Part shown: in pieces, positions 24,689 through 34,188 of the stretch
Layout: every line of letters begins with the position of its first letter
How positions within the stretch are numbered: the first letter of the stretch is position 1
The notes under the pieces: generated by a model
Told to the model about the DNA's origin: nothing
What the model saw: the letters and a program-made list of their open reading frames with translations, nothing else
Database searches by the model: none
Translations under genes and position numbers: made by a program
Origin: G963675935 sp963803125
GTDB lineage: Bacteria; Planctomycetota; Planctomycetia; Pirellulales; Thermoguttaceae
DNA: 64,000 nt
NCBI GenBank assembly: GCA_963803125.1
Contig: CAWDLR010000001.1
Span: forward strand, 1 to 64,000
Direction of reading: 5' to 3'

Positions 24689-26476
24689 TCAGTCGCAAAA
24701 CAAATCGACCGAGCGAATCATTGCGTCCGCAGTTTCGTACTCCGTGACAACTCCTTGAATGTCCGTGATGGACGGGGCTTTGCTGTTAGCGCCTACCAGG
24801 GAGATGGACACGCCCTTGGCGTACATCTCGCCGAGAAGAGCGGCGAGCGTGGCGTCCCTTGAAACGACAATGAACTGCGTGTTTGCTACCTGCCCGAGTG
24901 TTTTCATCGAGTGCAGTTGATCCAATGCTCCCACGGCAGCCTCCCGACCAACTAGGCCCACGATACGATCCCCATCGTGGACCAAAAAGTGCGATTGTTC
25001 GGGGTGTTCCAGGACGGTCTTGGCGAACGCATCCAGGGTGCTGGATGCCGGCAGAGCCGTGATGGTGGACTGCATGATGTCCTTGACGTGTTTCACGTGA
25101 CTAAGATTGGCGTGGAGGGCCGTGGGAATATGGTGCCCACGCCGGGTGAGCTTGAGTGTGTAGATGCTTTCGGGGCACAGAACCTTACGGATTCCGTAAC
25201 TTAATGCGACGGTGATGGTGATGGGGATAATCACATTGTAGTCGAGGGTCATCTCGAAGATCATCACAATGGCCGTCATTGCGGCACCGGTGGCCCCGCC
25301 GACCACGCCCGCCATCCCCGCCACCGCAAAGCCGGCGACACCCTTGTCCATTTCCGGGAAGCACCAGTTCAGGACTAGGCCATAAACTGCTCCTAACGTG
25401 GCACCCATGTAAAGGGAGGGAGAGAAGATTCCTCCCGACGCGCCTGAGCCGAGTGTCAGGGACGTGGCCAACAGTTTCAGCGCAAAGAGCAACAGCAGCA
25501 CGTGGAACGTTGAGAGGGTGCCAGTAAGCACGTCTTGGATGGTGGAGTACCCGACTCCTTCAATGTAGTAGTGCCCCCATTTGACCATCAGGAGATACAT
25601 GATGATGCCCACCACAAGCATTCCCGCCATGTGGCGCGTGTAGTAGTTTCCCTTGACACGTTGCTCAAAGAAGTCCTCGAAGGCGTAAATCGACTTGATG
25701 TAGCCAGCGGAAACGACACCCAGCAAAATCCCCAGCCCGACGAACGAAAGGAGCAGCCAGAAGCTGTCCACGTGGAAGTACGGCGTTTCGAGGGCAGGAA
25801 TCACGAACGAGGGGTCAGGTCCGAAGGATACCCGGCCCACGTAGGTCGCCGTAGCCGTGGAAATGGCCAGTGGAATGAGGGTTCGCGCACTGACTTCGTG
25901 CAGCATGATCTCAACAGCGAAGAGAACGCCGCCGATGGGCGTATTGAAGGTCGCCGCGATTCCCGCACCCGCGCCAGCCGCAATCAACGTAATCCGCTGC
26001 CACGGAGGCATGTGGATAACCTGCCCCATCGTTGATCCGAAGGATGAGCCGATTTGAATGATCGGCCCCTCTCGTCCGATCGACCCGCCGCTGCCGATGG
26101 AAAGTGCGGAGGCCAGCGACTTGATGAGCGCTACGATAGGCCGGATGATGCCGTTGTCGTAATAGATGGCGTCCATCACTTCCGGCACGCCATGCCCCTT
26201 CGCCTCCGGCGCGAATCTCCCCACCAGAAATGCAACTCCCGCCGCCCCCACCACTGGGACAAAGATTACCAAGAATCCCCACGGACTGGGCGGGGTATGC
26301 ACGTTGGCGTCGTAGTTGAACGAGAACTGACCTAGGAACAAGAGATTATGGAACGCCGCAATCAGGCTGCGAAACACCACCGCCCCCAGTCCGGCAACCA
26401 GTCCGATCAGGATTGCCAGAAGGTTAAAAACCAGCAGGCCAACCGGCTTTCCGCGAGCCACACTTTTCGCAATCAT
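24689..26476 (-). CDS. ClC-family chloride channel or H+/Cl- antiporter with CBS pair
   Basis: 595 residues. Gly-rich filter GSGGSIGREGP (128-138) with Glu136 as the candidate gating glutamate, KGHGVPEV (93-100) and GSGASGGIFSP in the second half. About ten TM helices, followed by two C-terminal CBS domains (MQSTITALPASS, VVTEYETADAMIR). ClC antiporters use chloride to dissipate charge during proton expulsion in acid resistance; a link to the two H+-ATPases is likely from context. The following UspA gene starts about 60 bases downstream. Confidence 0.9.
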   Translation of the reverse strand: MIAKSVARGKPVGLLVFNLLAILIGLVAGLGAVVFRSLIAAFHNLLFLGQFSFNYDANVHTPPSPWGFLVIFVPVVGAAGVAFLVGRFAPEAKGHGVPEVMDAIYYDNGIIRPIVALIKSLASALSIGSGGSIGREGPIIQIGSSFGSTMGQVIHMPPWQRITLIAAGAGAGIAATFNTPIGGVLFAVEIMLHEVSARTLIPLAISTATATYVGRVSFGPDPSFVIPALETPYFHVDSFWLLLSFVGLGILLGVVSAGYIKSIYAFEDFFEQRVKGNYYTRHMAGMLVVGIIMYLLMVKWGHYYIEGVGYSTIQDVLTGTLSTFHVLLLLFALKLLATSLTLGSGASGGIFSPSLYMGATLGAVYGLVLNWCFPEMDKGVAGFAVAGMAGVVGGATGAAMTAIVMIFEMTLDYNVIIPITITVALSYGIRKVLCPESIYTLKLTRRGHHIPTALHANLSHVKHVKDIMQSTITALPASSTLDAFAKTVLEHPEQSHFLVHDGDRIVGLVGREAAVGALDQLHSMKTLGQVANTQFIVVSRDATLAALLGEMYAKGVSISLVGANSKAPSITDIQGVVTEYETADAMIRSVDLFCD

Positions 26477-26545
26477 TGGCGGCTACCTAAAGCTCTGACG
26501 GGACAGTAACCTGCATCATTCTATGGGGGCATGTGGAGAAACACA

Positions 26546-27208
26546 TCATCTCTTATCATTGGGCATCACCTCGATGTCGTTGCGGACGTTCAGGGCACCG
26601 CAGTTGCGTGCGACCCGTTCAGCATGTTCCTTCGTCGGCAGCATGGCCACTGTGCCGGACAACACAACAGCACGATCACTCACAGCAACCTTGATGTCAG
26701 CGCCCGAGAGTCCGCAGATATTACGAATCGCGGATTGAATCTCGTAGCTTATCTCTTCGTCATTGATCTGTTCCTGCAAATCAACCACAAGCCGATTGCA
26801 CACGTCGCGGACCCCTCGCGCCGAACGGGCGACATCCTCCGCGACAGCGTGCTGCCAGATGTCGCGAACACTGCCTTCAAGCGTGGTCACGCCACCGGAT
26901 ACTGACACCGTGATTGCCGCTTTCATCACCTCCGAATGCGCGTCGAGGGCCGCCCGAACATAATTGGCGACTTCCTCGTCCTGGAGATCTCCTGGCGGCT
27001 CAACCACAAGGCGTTTTGACACCTCCCGCACACCTGGCACAGACGCCGCGACCTCATACGCGGCAACAGCACGGCCATAAGACTGAACGGTACCCGTGAC
27101 GTAAACGATCGCGTCCGTGACGGCTATTTCGATCGGTTGCGATGACACTCGCTTGTCATAGACCATTGCTTTCCGCACGGCCTCCTCAAGATTACGATCT
27201 CTGTCCAT
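26546..27208 (-). CDS. Cytoplasmic protein with three BON domains
   Basis: 220 residues with no signal peptide. BON repeats of about 70 residues: ITVSVSGGVTTLEGSVRDIW in the second is the clearest, with similar VTDAIVYVTGTVQSYGRAVA and VAVSDRAVVLSGTVAMLPTK. BON domains bind membranes or phospholipids and appear in osmotic stress proteins (OsmY). The gene lies between ClC and the Xfp-tail remnant. Function in this cell unknown. Confidence 0.8.
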   Translation of the reverse strand: MDRDRNLEEAVRKAMVYDKRVSSQPIEIAVTDAIVYVTGTVQSYGRAVAAYEVAASVPGVREVSKRLVVEPPGDLQDEEVANYVRAALDAHSEVMKAAITVSVSGGVTTLEGSVRDIWQHAVAEDVARSARGVRDVCNRLVVDLQEQINDEEISYEIQSAIRNICGLSGADIKVAVSDRAVVLSGTVAMLPTKEHAERVARNCGALNVRNDIEVMPNDKR

Positions 27209-27323
27209 ACTGGTATCCCAAGTTAATAGGTGACCTCTTCCGCAAAAAGCACTATGGATGGGCGAGCCAATCGCCCCTCACTTTCATGCTCAGAAGAAGC
27301 ATTCACTTGAACCTTTCCAGCGA

Positions 27324-27449
27324 TTATGGCTTGTCAGCCCAACTCCAATCCCGTACCTCCGGCAAGTCCGCTCCATGCCGGCAGATATACTCTTTGTGCT
27401 CGATTGTTTTCTCGCGCAGTGTTTGTTTCGCATAGGCGGCATGGGTCAT
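27324..27449 (-). pseudogene. C-terminal remnant of a phosphoketolase
   Basis: In the frame 27449-27324 the product reads TLREKTIEHKEYICRHGADL then PEVRDWSWADKP. It lines up with the C-terminus of the island Xfp (QLKDKLIEHKQYIDQHGQDM, PEIRNWKWSDSK). No further phosphoketolase sequence precedes it, so this is either a leftover of a second gene or a detached tail domain. Confidence 0.6.
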
Positions 27450-27705
27450 CTCCCGATCCTTACCGCATTCTTTCCTTGATGTCATAGCGAGGCACTTGTC
27501 AAGTGCGTGCACAGCCCCCCATCTTATCGCCCCAAGCGAGCAAGACAATACGCTGAAATGCAAATGGTGGTTTTTGCGGCCGGTTGCATGGTTCACACAC
27601 TTTTCGTCCCTTTCATGTTGGACCTAACTCGTGAAACGGCGACAGTTTACGGTGCGATTCCAGAAGCCTCCCTCGAAGAGCTTCTTGGATCGCTGCTATA
27701 CACTC

Positions 27706-27789
27706 CTAATCTGTCCGACTCTCCCGCTCCGCCTGCCTCCAGTCCTGAACTGCTCGACTATCCCCGTGACCTCGCTGCTCGTAAAGTTC
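27706..27789 (-). other. DUF2934-like tail of the second H+-ATPase behind an amber codon
   Basis: Directly after the TAG stop (27790-27792) the same frame continues ELYEQRGHGDSRAVQDWRQA to a TAG at 27706. Together with VTPQIAKRA before the stop this gives the DUF2934 pattern IAxRAYELYxxRG, with TAG in the Tyr position. One base change (TAT or TAC to TAG) would explain it. Confidence 0.55.
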
Positions 27790-30339
27790 CTATGCCCGCT
27801 TGGCGATCTGCGGTGTTACATCGACAGGTTTCTTGGCCAATAGGGGCGCGGCAGTTGGATCGAACACCCGATAGGCGAGCAGTTTCACGCGGTCATTCAG
27901 GAGGAACCAGGCCAGCGCATAGCCCCAAACGAAAAGTGCCCAACCCCAGCCGAGAGGCGTCATGAGCAGGCCATAAACCGCGATCAACGTCGCCACGATT
28001 TGCGTGCCAAGTACGGCCACCCATAAAATCCGCGCAGGGCGTATAGACCAGAACGGGCCGCGCGTGCGCGTCAGGAAGATTGTCAGATGTCCGGCCACGG
28101 ACAGCTTCAAATAGATCAGCGTCTGGATGTGCGCACGGTCGAGGTGAAAGACGCGTTCCCCGAGGTAGAACAAACCGAAGGCGGCTACGACGCCAATGAC
28201 GCCCAGCACGGTGGAGATGCCCAGCACCATGCGCATGTTCCAGGCTTCGGGCTGGTCCTTGTAATGAACGTTGTCATAGGCGATGGAGAGGATGGCGCCG
28301 TCGTTGAGCACCGCCAGCATCACGATCATCACCGCAGTCACCGGATAAAACTTGAAGAACAGGATCGCCAGCGTCATCAATAACAGCACTCGTAGCGTCT
28401 CGGCGATGCGGTAGATCGCGTAGCTGTTCATCCGCTGGAAAATCTTCCGGCTCTCCTTGATCGCGTCGATGATTACCGACAGGCCGGGCGCCACCAGCAC
28501 GATGGACGCTGCCGCGCGTGCCGCGTCCGTCGCGCCCGAAACGGCGATGCCGCAGTCGGCCTTTTTCAACGCAGGGGCGTCATTCACTCCGTCGCCGGTC
28601 ATGCCGACGATATGGCCGCGTTTTTGCAGGACATCCACAATGTGGAATTTGTGTTCGGGGAACACCTGCGCAAAACCGTCGGCTTTGTCGATGGAGTCGG
28701 CCACCGCTGCGGTCTCTTGCTTTTTTGAGTCGCCCAAACTGCTGGCATCGAGGATATTCGTGCCCATGTCCAACTTTTTGGCGGTTTCCTTGGCGATGGC
28801 CAGTGCATCGCCGGTAACCATCTTGACTTTTACGCCTATCTGCCGCGCGGTCGCGATGGTTGCCTTGGCATCTTCCCGCGGCGGATCGAACAAAGGCAAC
28901 ACGCCAACAAACTGCCATTGCCCGTCGCCCTCGGCCCGCGCCACGCCCAACGAACGGAAGCCGCGTGCCGCGAATTCGTTGACCGCCTGCTCGACGCCGG
29001 GCTTCACCTGCTCGGCATTGGCCGACAATGCCAAGATCACCTGCGGCGCCCCCTTGGTCACCCTGAAGGTCTTTCCGTCTTTGGCTTTGACGGTGGCCTC
29101 GGTGCGTTTATGCACCGGGTCGAACGGCTGAAAATGGACCACCTCATAACCCTTCAACGAATCGTTGTCTTTCAGGCCGCTCAGAACAGCCAGATCAATG
29201 GTGTCGTTATTGTCCGCACGCGACGCCAGCGCACCGTCGAGGATCACTTGGTCGGCGGGGACATTGCTCACGCTGAACGGATCGCCCAGCGTCAGCTTGT
29301 TCTGGGTCAGGGTACCGGTCTTGTCCGAGCACAGCACGTCCACGCCCGCCAATTCCTCGATGGCCACCAACTTGCTCACAATCGCTTGCTTCTTGGCGAG
29401 CAGGCGCGCGCCGACCGCCATTGTCACCGACAACACCGTAGGCATGGCCACTGGAATGGCCGCGACCGTGAGAATAAGGGCGAATAGGAGGACAGGATCC
29501 TTGGGAGGTTTCGCGTAGAGCATCGGTTCGCCGCGGAAGATACCGACGGTAATAATCACCGCCACTAGAGCCACCGCGAGGATGATCAGGTATTTGCCGA
29601 TCTTCAGTACGGCCTGTTGAAAATGGCTGACGGTGTGCGCCTCCTGTACCAGTTGCGCCGTCTTGCCGAAGTAGGTGTTCTCACCCGTGGCATAGACCAG
29701 TGCGCCGATTTCACCCTGGCGGATGATCGAACCGGAAAACACCGCTTCGCCCGATTTGCGCTCGGCAGGCAACGACTCTCCCGTCAGCGCGGATTGATCC
29801 ACCTCCACCGGGTCGCCGTCCAGCAGGCGCGCATCGGCCGGCACAATGTCGCCCAGGCGCACGCGAATGACGTCGCCCGGCACCAACTCACGCGCCGCCG
29901 GGGTGATCCATTTTCCATCACGTTTCACCCGAGCCTTGATCGCCAGCCTGGCCTTCAGGGCATCGATGGCGTTGCCCGCCTGGCGTTCTTCCCAGAATCC
30001 GACCACGGCGTTGCAAAGAAGCAGAAAGAGGATGATGCCAAAATCCTCCCAGTGCCCGACCACGCCCGACAGAATCACCGCCACTTCGATCATCCACGGG
30101 ATGGGACCCCAAAAATAGGTGAGGAATTTCAGAAACGGATTGGTTTTCTCTTCTTTAATCTCGTTAGGCCCATATTGGGCCAGCCGCTTCTGCGCCTCGG
30201 CTTGACTGAGGCCATCCGGCGACGACCCCAATCGTTTCTCCACCTCCGGCATGGGAAGGGATTTAAGATCGTCCTTGGACTCGGGCTTCGATCCCGGTTT
30301 CGCTTCGGGAGCCTTGGGCTGGCCGGCATTGAGTTCCAT
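27790..30339 (-). CDS. Plasma-membrane-type H+-exporting P-type ATPase (second copy)
   Basis: 849 residues from ATG 30339 (AGGA 11 bases upstream; a start at 30393 is possible). The charged N-terminal extension (SKPESKDDLKSLP) precedes the cation-ATPase pattern GLSQAEAQKRLAQYGPNEI. Asp339 is in CSDKTGTLTQNK; TGES and GDGVND are intact. It is the same type as the ATPase at 18911 but has its own divergent sequence. The C-terminal KKPVDVTPQIAKRA ends in an amber codon beyond which the DUF2934 tail is readable. ATP-driven proton export keeps cytoplasmic pH during acid stress or fermentation. Confidence 0.9.
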   Translation of the reverse strand: MELNAGQPKAPEAKPGSKPESKDDLKSLPMPEVEKRLGSSPDGLSQAEAQKRLAQYGPNEIKEEKTNPFLKFLTYFWGPIPWMIEVAVILSGVVGHWEDFGIILFLLLCNAVVGFWEERQAGNAIDALKARLAIKARVKRDGKWITPAARELVPGDVIRVRLGDIVPADARLLDGDPVEVDQSALTGESLPAERKSGEAVFSGSIIRQGEIGALVYATGENTYFGKTAQLVQEAHTVSHFQQAVLKIGKYLIILAVALVAVIITVGIFRGEPMLYAKPPKDPVLLFALILTVAAIPVAMPTVLSVTMAVGARLLAKKQAIVSKLVAIEELAGVDVLCSDKTGTLTQNKLTLGDPFSVSNVPADQVILDGALASRADNNDTIDLAVLSGLKDNDSLKGYEVVHFQPFDPVHKRTEATVKAKDGKTFRVTKGAPQVILALSANAEQVKPGVEQAVNEFAARGFRSLGVARAEGDGQWQFVGVLPLFDPPREDAKATIATARQIGVKVKMVTGDALAIAKETAKKLDMGTNILDASSLGDSKKQETAAVADSIDKADGFAQVFPEHKFHIVDVLQKRGHIVGMTGDGVNDAPALKKADCGIAVSGATDAARAAASIVLVAPGLSVIIDAIKESRKIFQRMNSYAIYRIAETLRVLLLMTLAILFFKFYPVTAVMIVMLAVLNDGAILSIAYDNVHYKDQPEAWNMRMVLGISTVLGVIGVVAAFGLFYLGERVFHLDRAHIQTLIYLKLSVAGHLTIFLTRTRGPFWSIRPARILWVAVLGTQIVATLIAVYGLLMTPLGWGWALFVWGYALAWFLLNDRVKLLAYRVFDPTAAPLLAKKPVDVTPQIAKRA

Positions 30340-30434
30340 GATGGGTATTGTCCTATCTTTGCTATGACAGACGTTTCGTGAGGTGTGGGACACTTGCTGC
30401 CCTACTCATGTCCTTTCCGTCGAGGTTGAAGCCG

Positions 30435-30797
30435 CTAATCCTCGGTCACCCACTTCCGTGCCTCAGCGGCTTCGGCGTGATCGAAGTATCGGATCGTCGC
30501 TTTTGTGAACGGCTTGCAGAACGTCGCCATGCCTTTCTGCCATCTCTTTTCCCCGACCATCGCGAGTCTCTCGATGTCAGCAAAATGTTTAATGTCGAAC
30601 TTGATGTCCTCCCACAGCGCGCCGGCATCCCAGCCGTGAAAGCCGGTCATATCGAACAGCACTCGCAACTTTCCGTGCTGCTGGACGAGTCGCTCGAACT
30701 CGGGCACAAAGTGCTCGTAATCCGCCTTTGCCAGCTTGCCGCTGACGTGAACGGTGAGCAACTTTCCGCCGTTCTCTTCATTGAGTTGAATGGACAT
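30435..30797 (-). CDS. SpoIIAA-like (STAS fold) protein
   Basis: 120 residues, ATG 30797 with AAAGGAGTGCG upstream. The fold pattern KLLTVHVSGKLAKADYEHFV, LRVLFDMTGFHGW and ATIRYFDHAEAAEARKWV is that of the SpoIIAA-like family, small anti-anti-sigma-type or phospholipid-binding domains. A second copy sits at 33676-34059. In the island it may regulate a sigma factor or sense membrane state; neither is shown by the sequence. Confidence 0.75.
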   Translation of the reverse strand: MSIQLNEENGGKLLTVHVSGKLAKADYEHFVPEFERLVQQHGKLRVLFDMTGFHGWDAGALWEDIKFDIKHFADIERLAMVGEKRWQKGMATFCKPFTKATIRYFDHAEAAEARKWVTED

Positions 30798-30886
30798 TTC
30801 GCACTCCTTTGATTCGATTCAGGTTAAGACTATCAACAACGCTGCCTCGCAGTGAGACCACTGAGCCAAGAGTCGATGATCTGGTT

Positions 30887-32542
30887 TTATCGCCCATGAG
30901 ACCGTTCCTTGCATCTCCGGTAATGTCGGATCAGGGTATTGGTCGAGCTATCGTGTTGCAGTGGATCTTTGGCCCCGGTTTCAAGTTCGGGGATGATGCG
31001 TGCGGCAAGCGCTTTCCCCAATTCGACACCCCACTGGTCAAACGAGTCAATATGCCAAATGGCGCCTTGAGTGAAGACGCTGTGTTCGTACAGTGCGACG
31101 AGCTTCCCGAGCGCCTCTGGAGTTAGCCGTTCCAGGAAAATCGTGCTTGACGGACGGTTGCCCTCGAAGATTCGGTGCGGCACCAGCCAATCTGGTGCGC
31201 CCTCGGCTCGGACCTCCTGCGACGTTTTGCCAAAGGCCAGCGCCTCTGCCTGGGCAAACACGTTGGCCAAGAGCAAGTCGTGGTGGCGGCCGAGAGGGTT
31301 AAGCGGCTGGGCAAATGCGATAAAGTCACAGGGAATGAGCTTGGTCCCCTGATGGATCAGTTGGTAGAAGGAATGTTGGCCATTGGTTCCCGGCTCCCCC
31401 CAGTAGATCGGCCCGGTTTGGCAGACGACATCAGATCCATCGAGCGTGACGTGCTTACCGTTGCTCTCCATCGTCAACTGTTGGAGGTACGCCGGGAATC
31501 GCTTCAAGTATTGCTCATACGGAAGAACCGCCAGCGTCTGCGCACCAAAGAAGTTGTTGTACCAGAGGCCAAGGAGCCCCATGAGCACCGGCAAATTGCG
31601 ATCGAAAGGGGCCGTGCGGAAATGCTCGTCCATTTGGTGGAAACCGTCGAGCATGGAGCGGAAATGTTCGGGGCCGATGGCGATCATCGTCGAGAGGCCA
31701 ATCGCCGAATCCATAGAGTACCGCCCGCCGACCCAATCCCAAAACTCGAACATATTCGCGGTGTCGATGCCAAACTTCGCCACTTCCCCGACGTTGGTCG
31801 AGACTGCGACGAAATGCCTGGCAACAGCAGCGGGATGTTTCAAAGTCTTGAGGGCCCAGTCGCGAGCCGTGTGCGCGTTCGTCATCGTCTCCAGGGTCGT
31901 AAAGGTCTTCGACGAGATAATGAACAGTGTCTCCTCGGCATCGAGGTCGCGGGTGGCCTCGGCGAAGTCGGTGCCGTCGATGTTAGAAACGAAGCGGAAG
32001 GTCAAGTTACGTTGGCTGTAATGCCGCAATGCTTCGTACGCCATCACCGGCCCCAGGTCAGACCCACCGATACCGATATTGATGACGTTGCGGATCGGCT
32101 TACCGGTGTGGCCCTTCCACTCCCCGCTGCGCACACGGGTGGAGAAGTCGGCCATCTTATCGAGCACGGCGTGGACATGAGGCACGACGTCTTCGCCGTC
32201 CACAACGATGGATTGCCCTTTGGGGGCGCGCAGGGCCACGTGCAGGACGGCCCGCTTCTCCGTAACGTTGATCTTCTCACCCCGGAACATGGCATCAATG
32301 CGAGGCCGCAGGCCAGACTCCTCCGCTAATTGCAAAAGGAGCCTGAGTGTCTCGTCGGTGATGCGGTGCTTTGAATAGTCAAAGTAGATGCCGACGGCCT
32401 CCGCTGTCATGCGCTCCCCTCGCTTTGGGTCATCCGCGAAGAGTGTCCGAAGGTGCAACTCCCGAACCTTCGGGTAATGGGCTTCGAGGGCCTGCCATGC
32501 CGCGAGCGTGGTAAGTGGCGGGATGGTTGTTTTCATGCTCAT
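30887..32542 (-). CDS. pgi: Glucose-6-phosphate isomerase
   Basis: About 551 residues from ATG 32542, which overlaps the stop of the aldolase gene by four bases (ATGA); ATG 32536 is an alternative. Interconverts glucose 6-phosphate and fructose 6-phosphate. The signature blocks GIGGSDLGPVMAYEAL, VSNIDGTDF, SSKTFTTLETMTNA, WDWVGGRYS and the C-terminal FDQWGVELGK are present, and the length matches the family (549 in E. coli). It links pgm-derived glucose 6-phosphate to the fructose 6-phosphate substrate of phosphoketolase. Confidence 0.95.
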   Translation of the reverse strand: MSMKTTIPPLTTLAAWQALEAHYPKVRELHLRTLFADDPKRGERMTAEAVGIYFDYSKHRITDETLRLLLQLAEESGLRPRIDAMFRGEKINVTEKRAVLHVALRAPKGQSIVVDGEDVVPHVHAVLDKMADFSTRVRSGEWKGHTGKPIRNVINIGIGGSDLGPVMAYEALRHYSQRNLTFRFVSNIDGTDFAEATRDLDAEETLFIISSKTFTTLETMTNAHTARDWALKTLKHPAAVARHFVAVSTNVGEVAKFGIDTANMFEFWDWVGGRYSMDSAIGLSTMIAIGPEHFRSMLDGFHQMDEHFRTAPFDRNLPVLMGLLGLWYNNFFGAQTLAVLPYEQYLKRFPAYLQQLTMESNGKHVTLDGSDVVCQTGPIYWGEPGTNGQHSFYQLIHQGTKLIPCDFIAFAQPLNPLGRHHDLLLANVFAQAEALAFGKTSQEVRAEGAPDWLVPHRIFEGNRPSSTIFLERLTPEALGKLVALYEHSVFTQGAIWHIDSFDQWGVELGKALAARIIPELETGAKDPLQHDSSTNTLIRHYRRCKERSHGR

Positions 32543-33561
32543 GTCCTTTCCATCGCGGCATTGTACTGGCCACGGCGCGCAGCCCGGTTGCACCTGGCTC
32601 GATGAAGCAGAGCTTGCTGTGCCGCCAACACGTGGGCCTCATTACCTTGCCAGATTTCCAAAGCCGGCTGCTGGATGGCGCGGGCAAAGGAGAACGCCAA
32701 CGCCCAAGGCAGTCGCGACTTGAATCGAACATTCATGGCATTCAAACGGGCCGAGGCCAGTTCACCGGATTGGCCGCCCGACAAAAACGCAATTCCCGGA
32801 ACGGCGGCGGGGACGGCTCGCAGGAGACATCTCACCGTGGCGTCGGCCACCTCGTCCACCGCTTCTTGCTCGGGGCAGATCAATCCCGGAAGCACCATGT
32901 TGGGCTTCAGGATCATGCCCTCCAGCGTCACCCGTTGTGTGTAAAGCTGGGTAAAAACCGTTCGCAGGACTTCCTCCGTTACCCTGCCGCAGCGATCCAG
33001 CGTATGCTCGCCGTCCATGAGCACTTCCGGCTCGACGACGGGAACCAGTCCGGCTTCCTGGCACAACGCGGCATAGCGAGCCAACGCCTGGGCGTTGGCC
33101 TCGATGCAACCTCGGCTGGGAAGACAATCGCCCACGGCAATCACCGCGCGCCACTTGGCAAAACGGGCGCCAATTTTGGAGTATTCAGCCAGGCGGTCGC
33201 GCAAGCCATCCAGACCTTCGGTTATTTTCTCTCCGGGATGACCTGCCATCTTCTTGGCACCGGCGTCAACTTTGATGCCGGGAATAATGCCCGCATCGGT
33301 GATGACCTTAACAAAGGGAGTGCCATTTTTCTTCTGTTGGCGGATCGTCTCATCGTAAAGGATCGCGCCGCTGATGCACTCACCGAGGCCGGGCGTGGTC
33401 ACAATCAGTTCCCGATAAGCGCGCCGGGCCTCCTCGGTCTGGGGAATCCCCAACTTGGCAAACCGTTTGTTGCAGGTTGGATTGCTTTCATCCATCGCCA
33501 GCAGGCCCTTGTCACCGGCGACCAGCTTCCTAGCGGTGTCGATTAGTTCTTGCACATTCAT
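32539..33561 (-). CDS. Class I fructose-bisphosphate aldolase
   Basis: 340 residues from ATG 33561. Class I identity: Schiff-base lysine candidates in FAKWRAVIAV and MILKPNMVLPG, conserved LLAMDESNPTCNKRF and FLSGGQSGELASARLNAMN. Cleaves fructose 1,6-bisphosphate to triose phosphates. Because the island also has phosphoketolase, which yields glyceraldehyde 3-phosphate, it may be used in the reverse or parallel direction to regenerate fructose 6-phosphate. No fructose-bisphosphatase or phosphofructokinase is present here. Translationally coupled to pgi. Confidence 0.9.
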   Translation of the reverse strand: MNVQELIDTARKLVAGDKGLLAMDESNPTCNKRFAKLGIPQTEEARRAYRELIVTTPGLGECISGAILYDETIRQQKKNGTPFVKVITDAGIIPGIKVDAGAKKMAGHPGEKITEGLDGLRDRLAEYSKIGARFAKWRAVIAVGDCLPSRGCIEANAQALARYAALCQEAGLVPVVEPEVLMDGEHTLDRCGRVTEEVLRTVFTQLYTQRVTLEGMILKPNMVLPGLICPEQEAVDEVADATVRCLLRAVPAAVPGIAFLSGGQSGELASARLNAMNVRFKSRLPWALAFSFARAIQQPALEIWQGNEAHVLAAQQALLHRARCNRAARRGQYNAAMERT

Positions 33562-33665
33562 TTAGGGTGGCCCCATTTCCAGTTACGGGTGTTCACGTTG
33601 ACTTCCTCACTTCGCGTTTGCCTTTCCAGCCCGCCGACATTCCTTGTGCCACATTCAGGACACTC
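33558..33665 (-). CDS. Short Cys-pair reading frame, fragment or coupled leader
   Basis: The frame reads ECPECGTRNVGGLERQTR then SEEVNVNTRNWKWGHPK and its TGA overlaps the aldolase ATG (ATGA). A C-P-x-C motif and an end similar to the Xfp tail (RNWKW) are notable. No start codon is found in this frame before the SpoIIAA-like gene, so it is either a remnant or starts by a non-standard codon. Confidence 0.3.
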   Translation of the reverse strand, partial: ECPECGTRNVGGLERQTRSEEVNVNTRNWKWGHPK

Positions 33666-33675
33666 GGATGCCTTT

Positions 33676-34059
33676 CTATTCCTTGGCCGAGGTTGTCGCC
33701 TCCCTGAGCCAACGGAGCGCGTCCTCATACGCGGATTCGGGAAAGTGTTTGACCTCCGGATGCACGAGATGAGCGATGATCTTGGGGATTTCCGTGAGAA
33801 GGCTACTATCGCTCACTACAGCCAATCTTTGGATATTTTGGTGATGACTCTCGATAAACCGCACATGCGCAAGAGCAGCATCGAGATTCACCCAGCCTGG
33901 AAAGGCTTCTGCGTGGAGCATCAACCCGGGCAATTTTCCATGTTCCGCGATGTACGGATCAATCTCGTGGGCCAAGCCCTCAAAATCAGCCACCGTGAGC
34001 GGATTTGCGGGCTCGATAATGAGTATCCCTTCCGGTGAAAGCAGTTTGTGATTGAGCAT
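33676..34059 (-). CDS. SpoIIAA-like (STAS fold) protein, second copy
   Basis: 127 residues, ATG 34059 with AAAGGAAAGACGC upstream. Same fold pattern as the protein at 30435: GILIIEPANPLTVADFEGLA, LPGLMLHAEAFPGW and LAVVSDSSLLTEIPKIIAHL. The two copies bracket the aldolase-pgi pair. Role unknown; possibly membrane or sigma regulation. Confidence 0.7.
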   Translation of the reverse strand: MLNHKLLSPEGILIIEPANPLTVADFEGLAHEIDPYIAEHGKLPGLMLHAEAFPGWVNLDAALAHVRFIESHHQNIQRLAVVSDSSLLTEIPKIIAHLVHPEVKHFPESAYEDALRWLREATTSAKE

Positions 34060-34188
34060 GCGTCTTCCTTTCCATCTAAGTGTTTGACTTCAAGTCCGCA
34101 CTGTCGTATCGACTGGCAACCGTAAGCCCAAACAAAGGATGCCGGCCCGTGCAGTGATCATTTCGTTCATACGTTGTCGCTAGTGCTT

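Noticed and set aside
26054..26335. Plus-strand frame within the ClC gene
   Set aside because: Antisense shadow; no start signal and no motif, while ClC motifs are complete on the minus strand.
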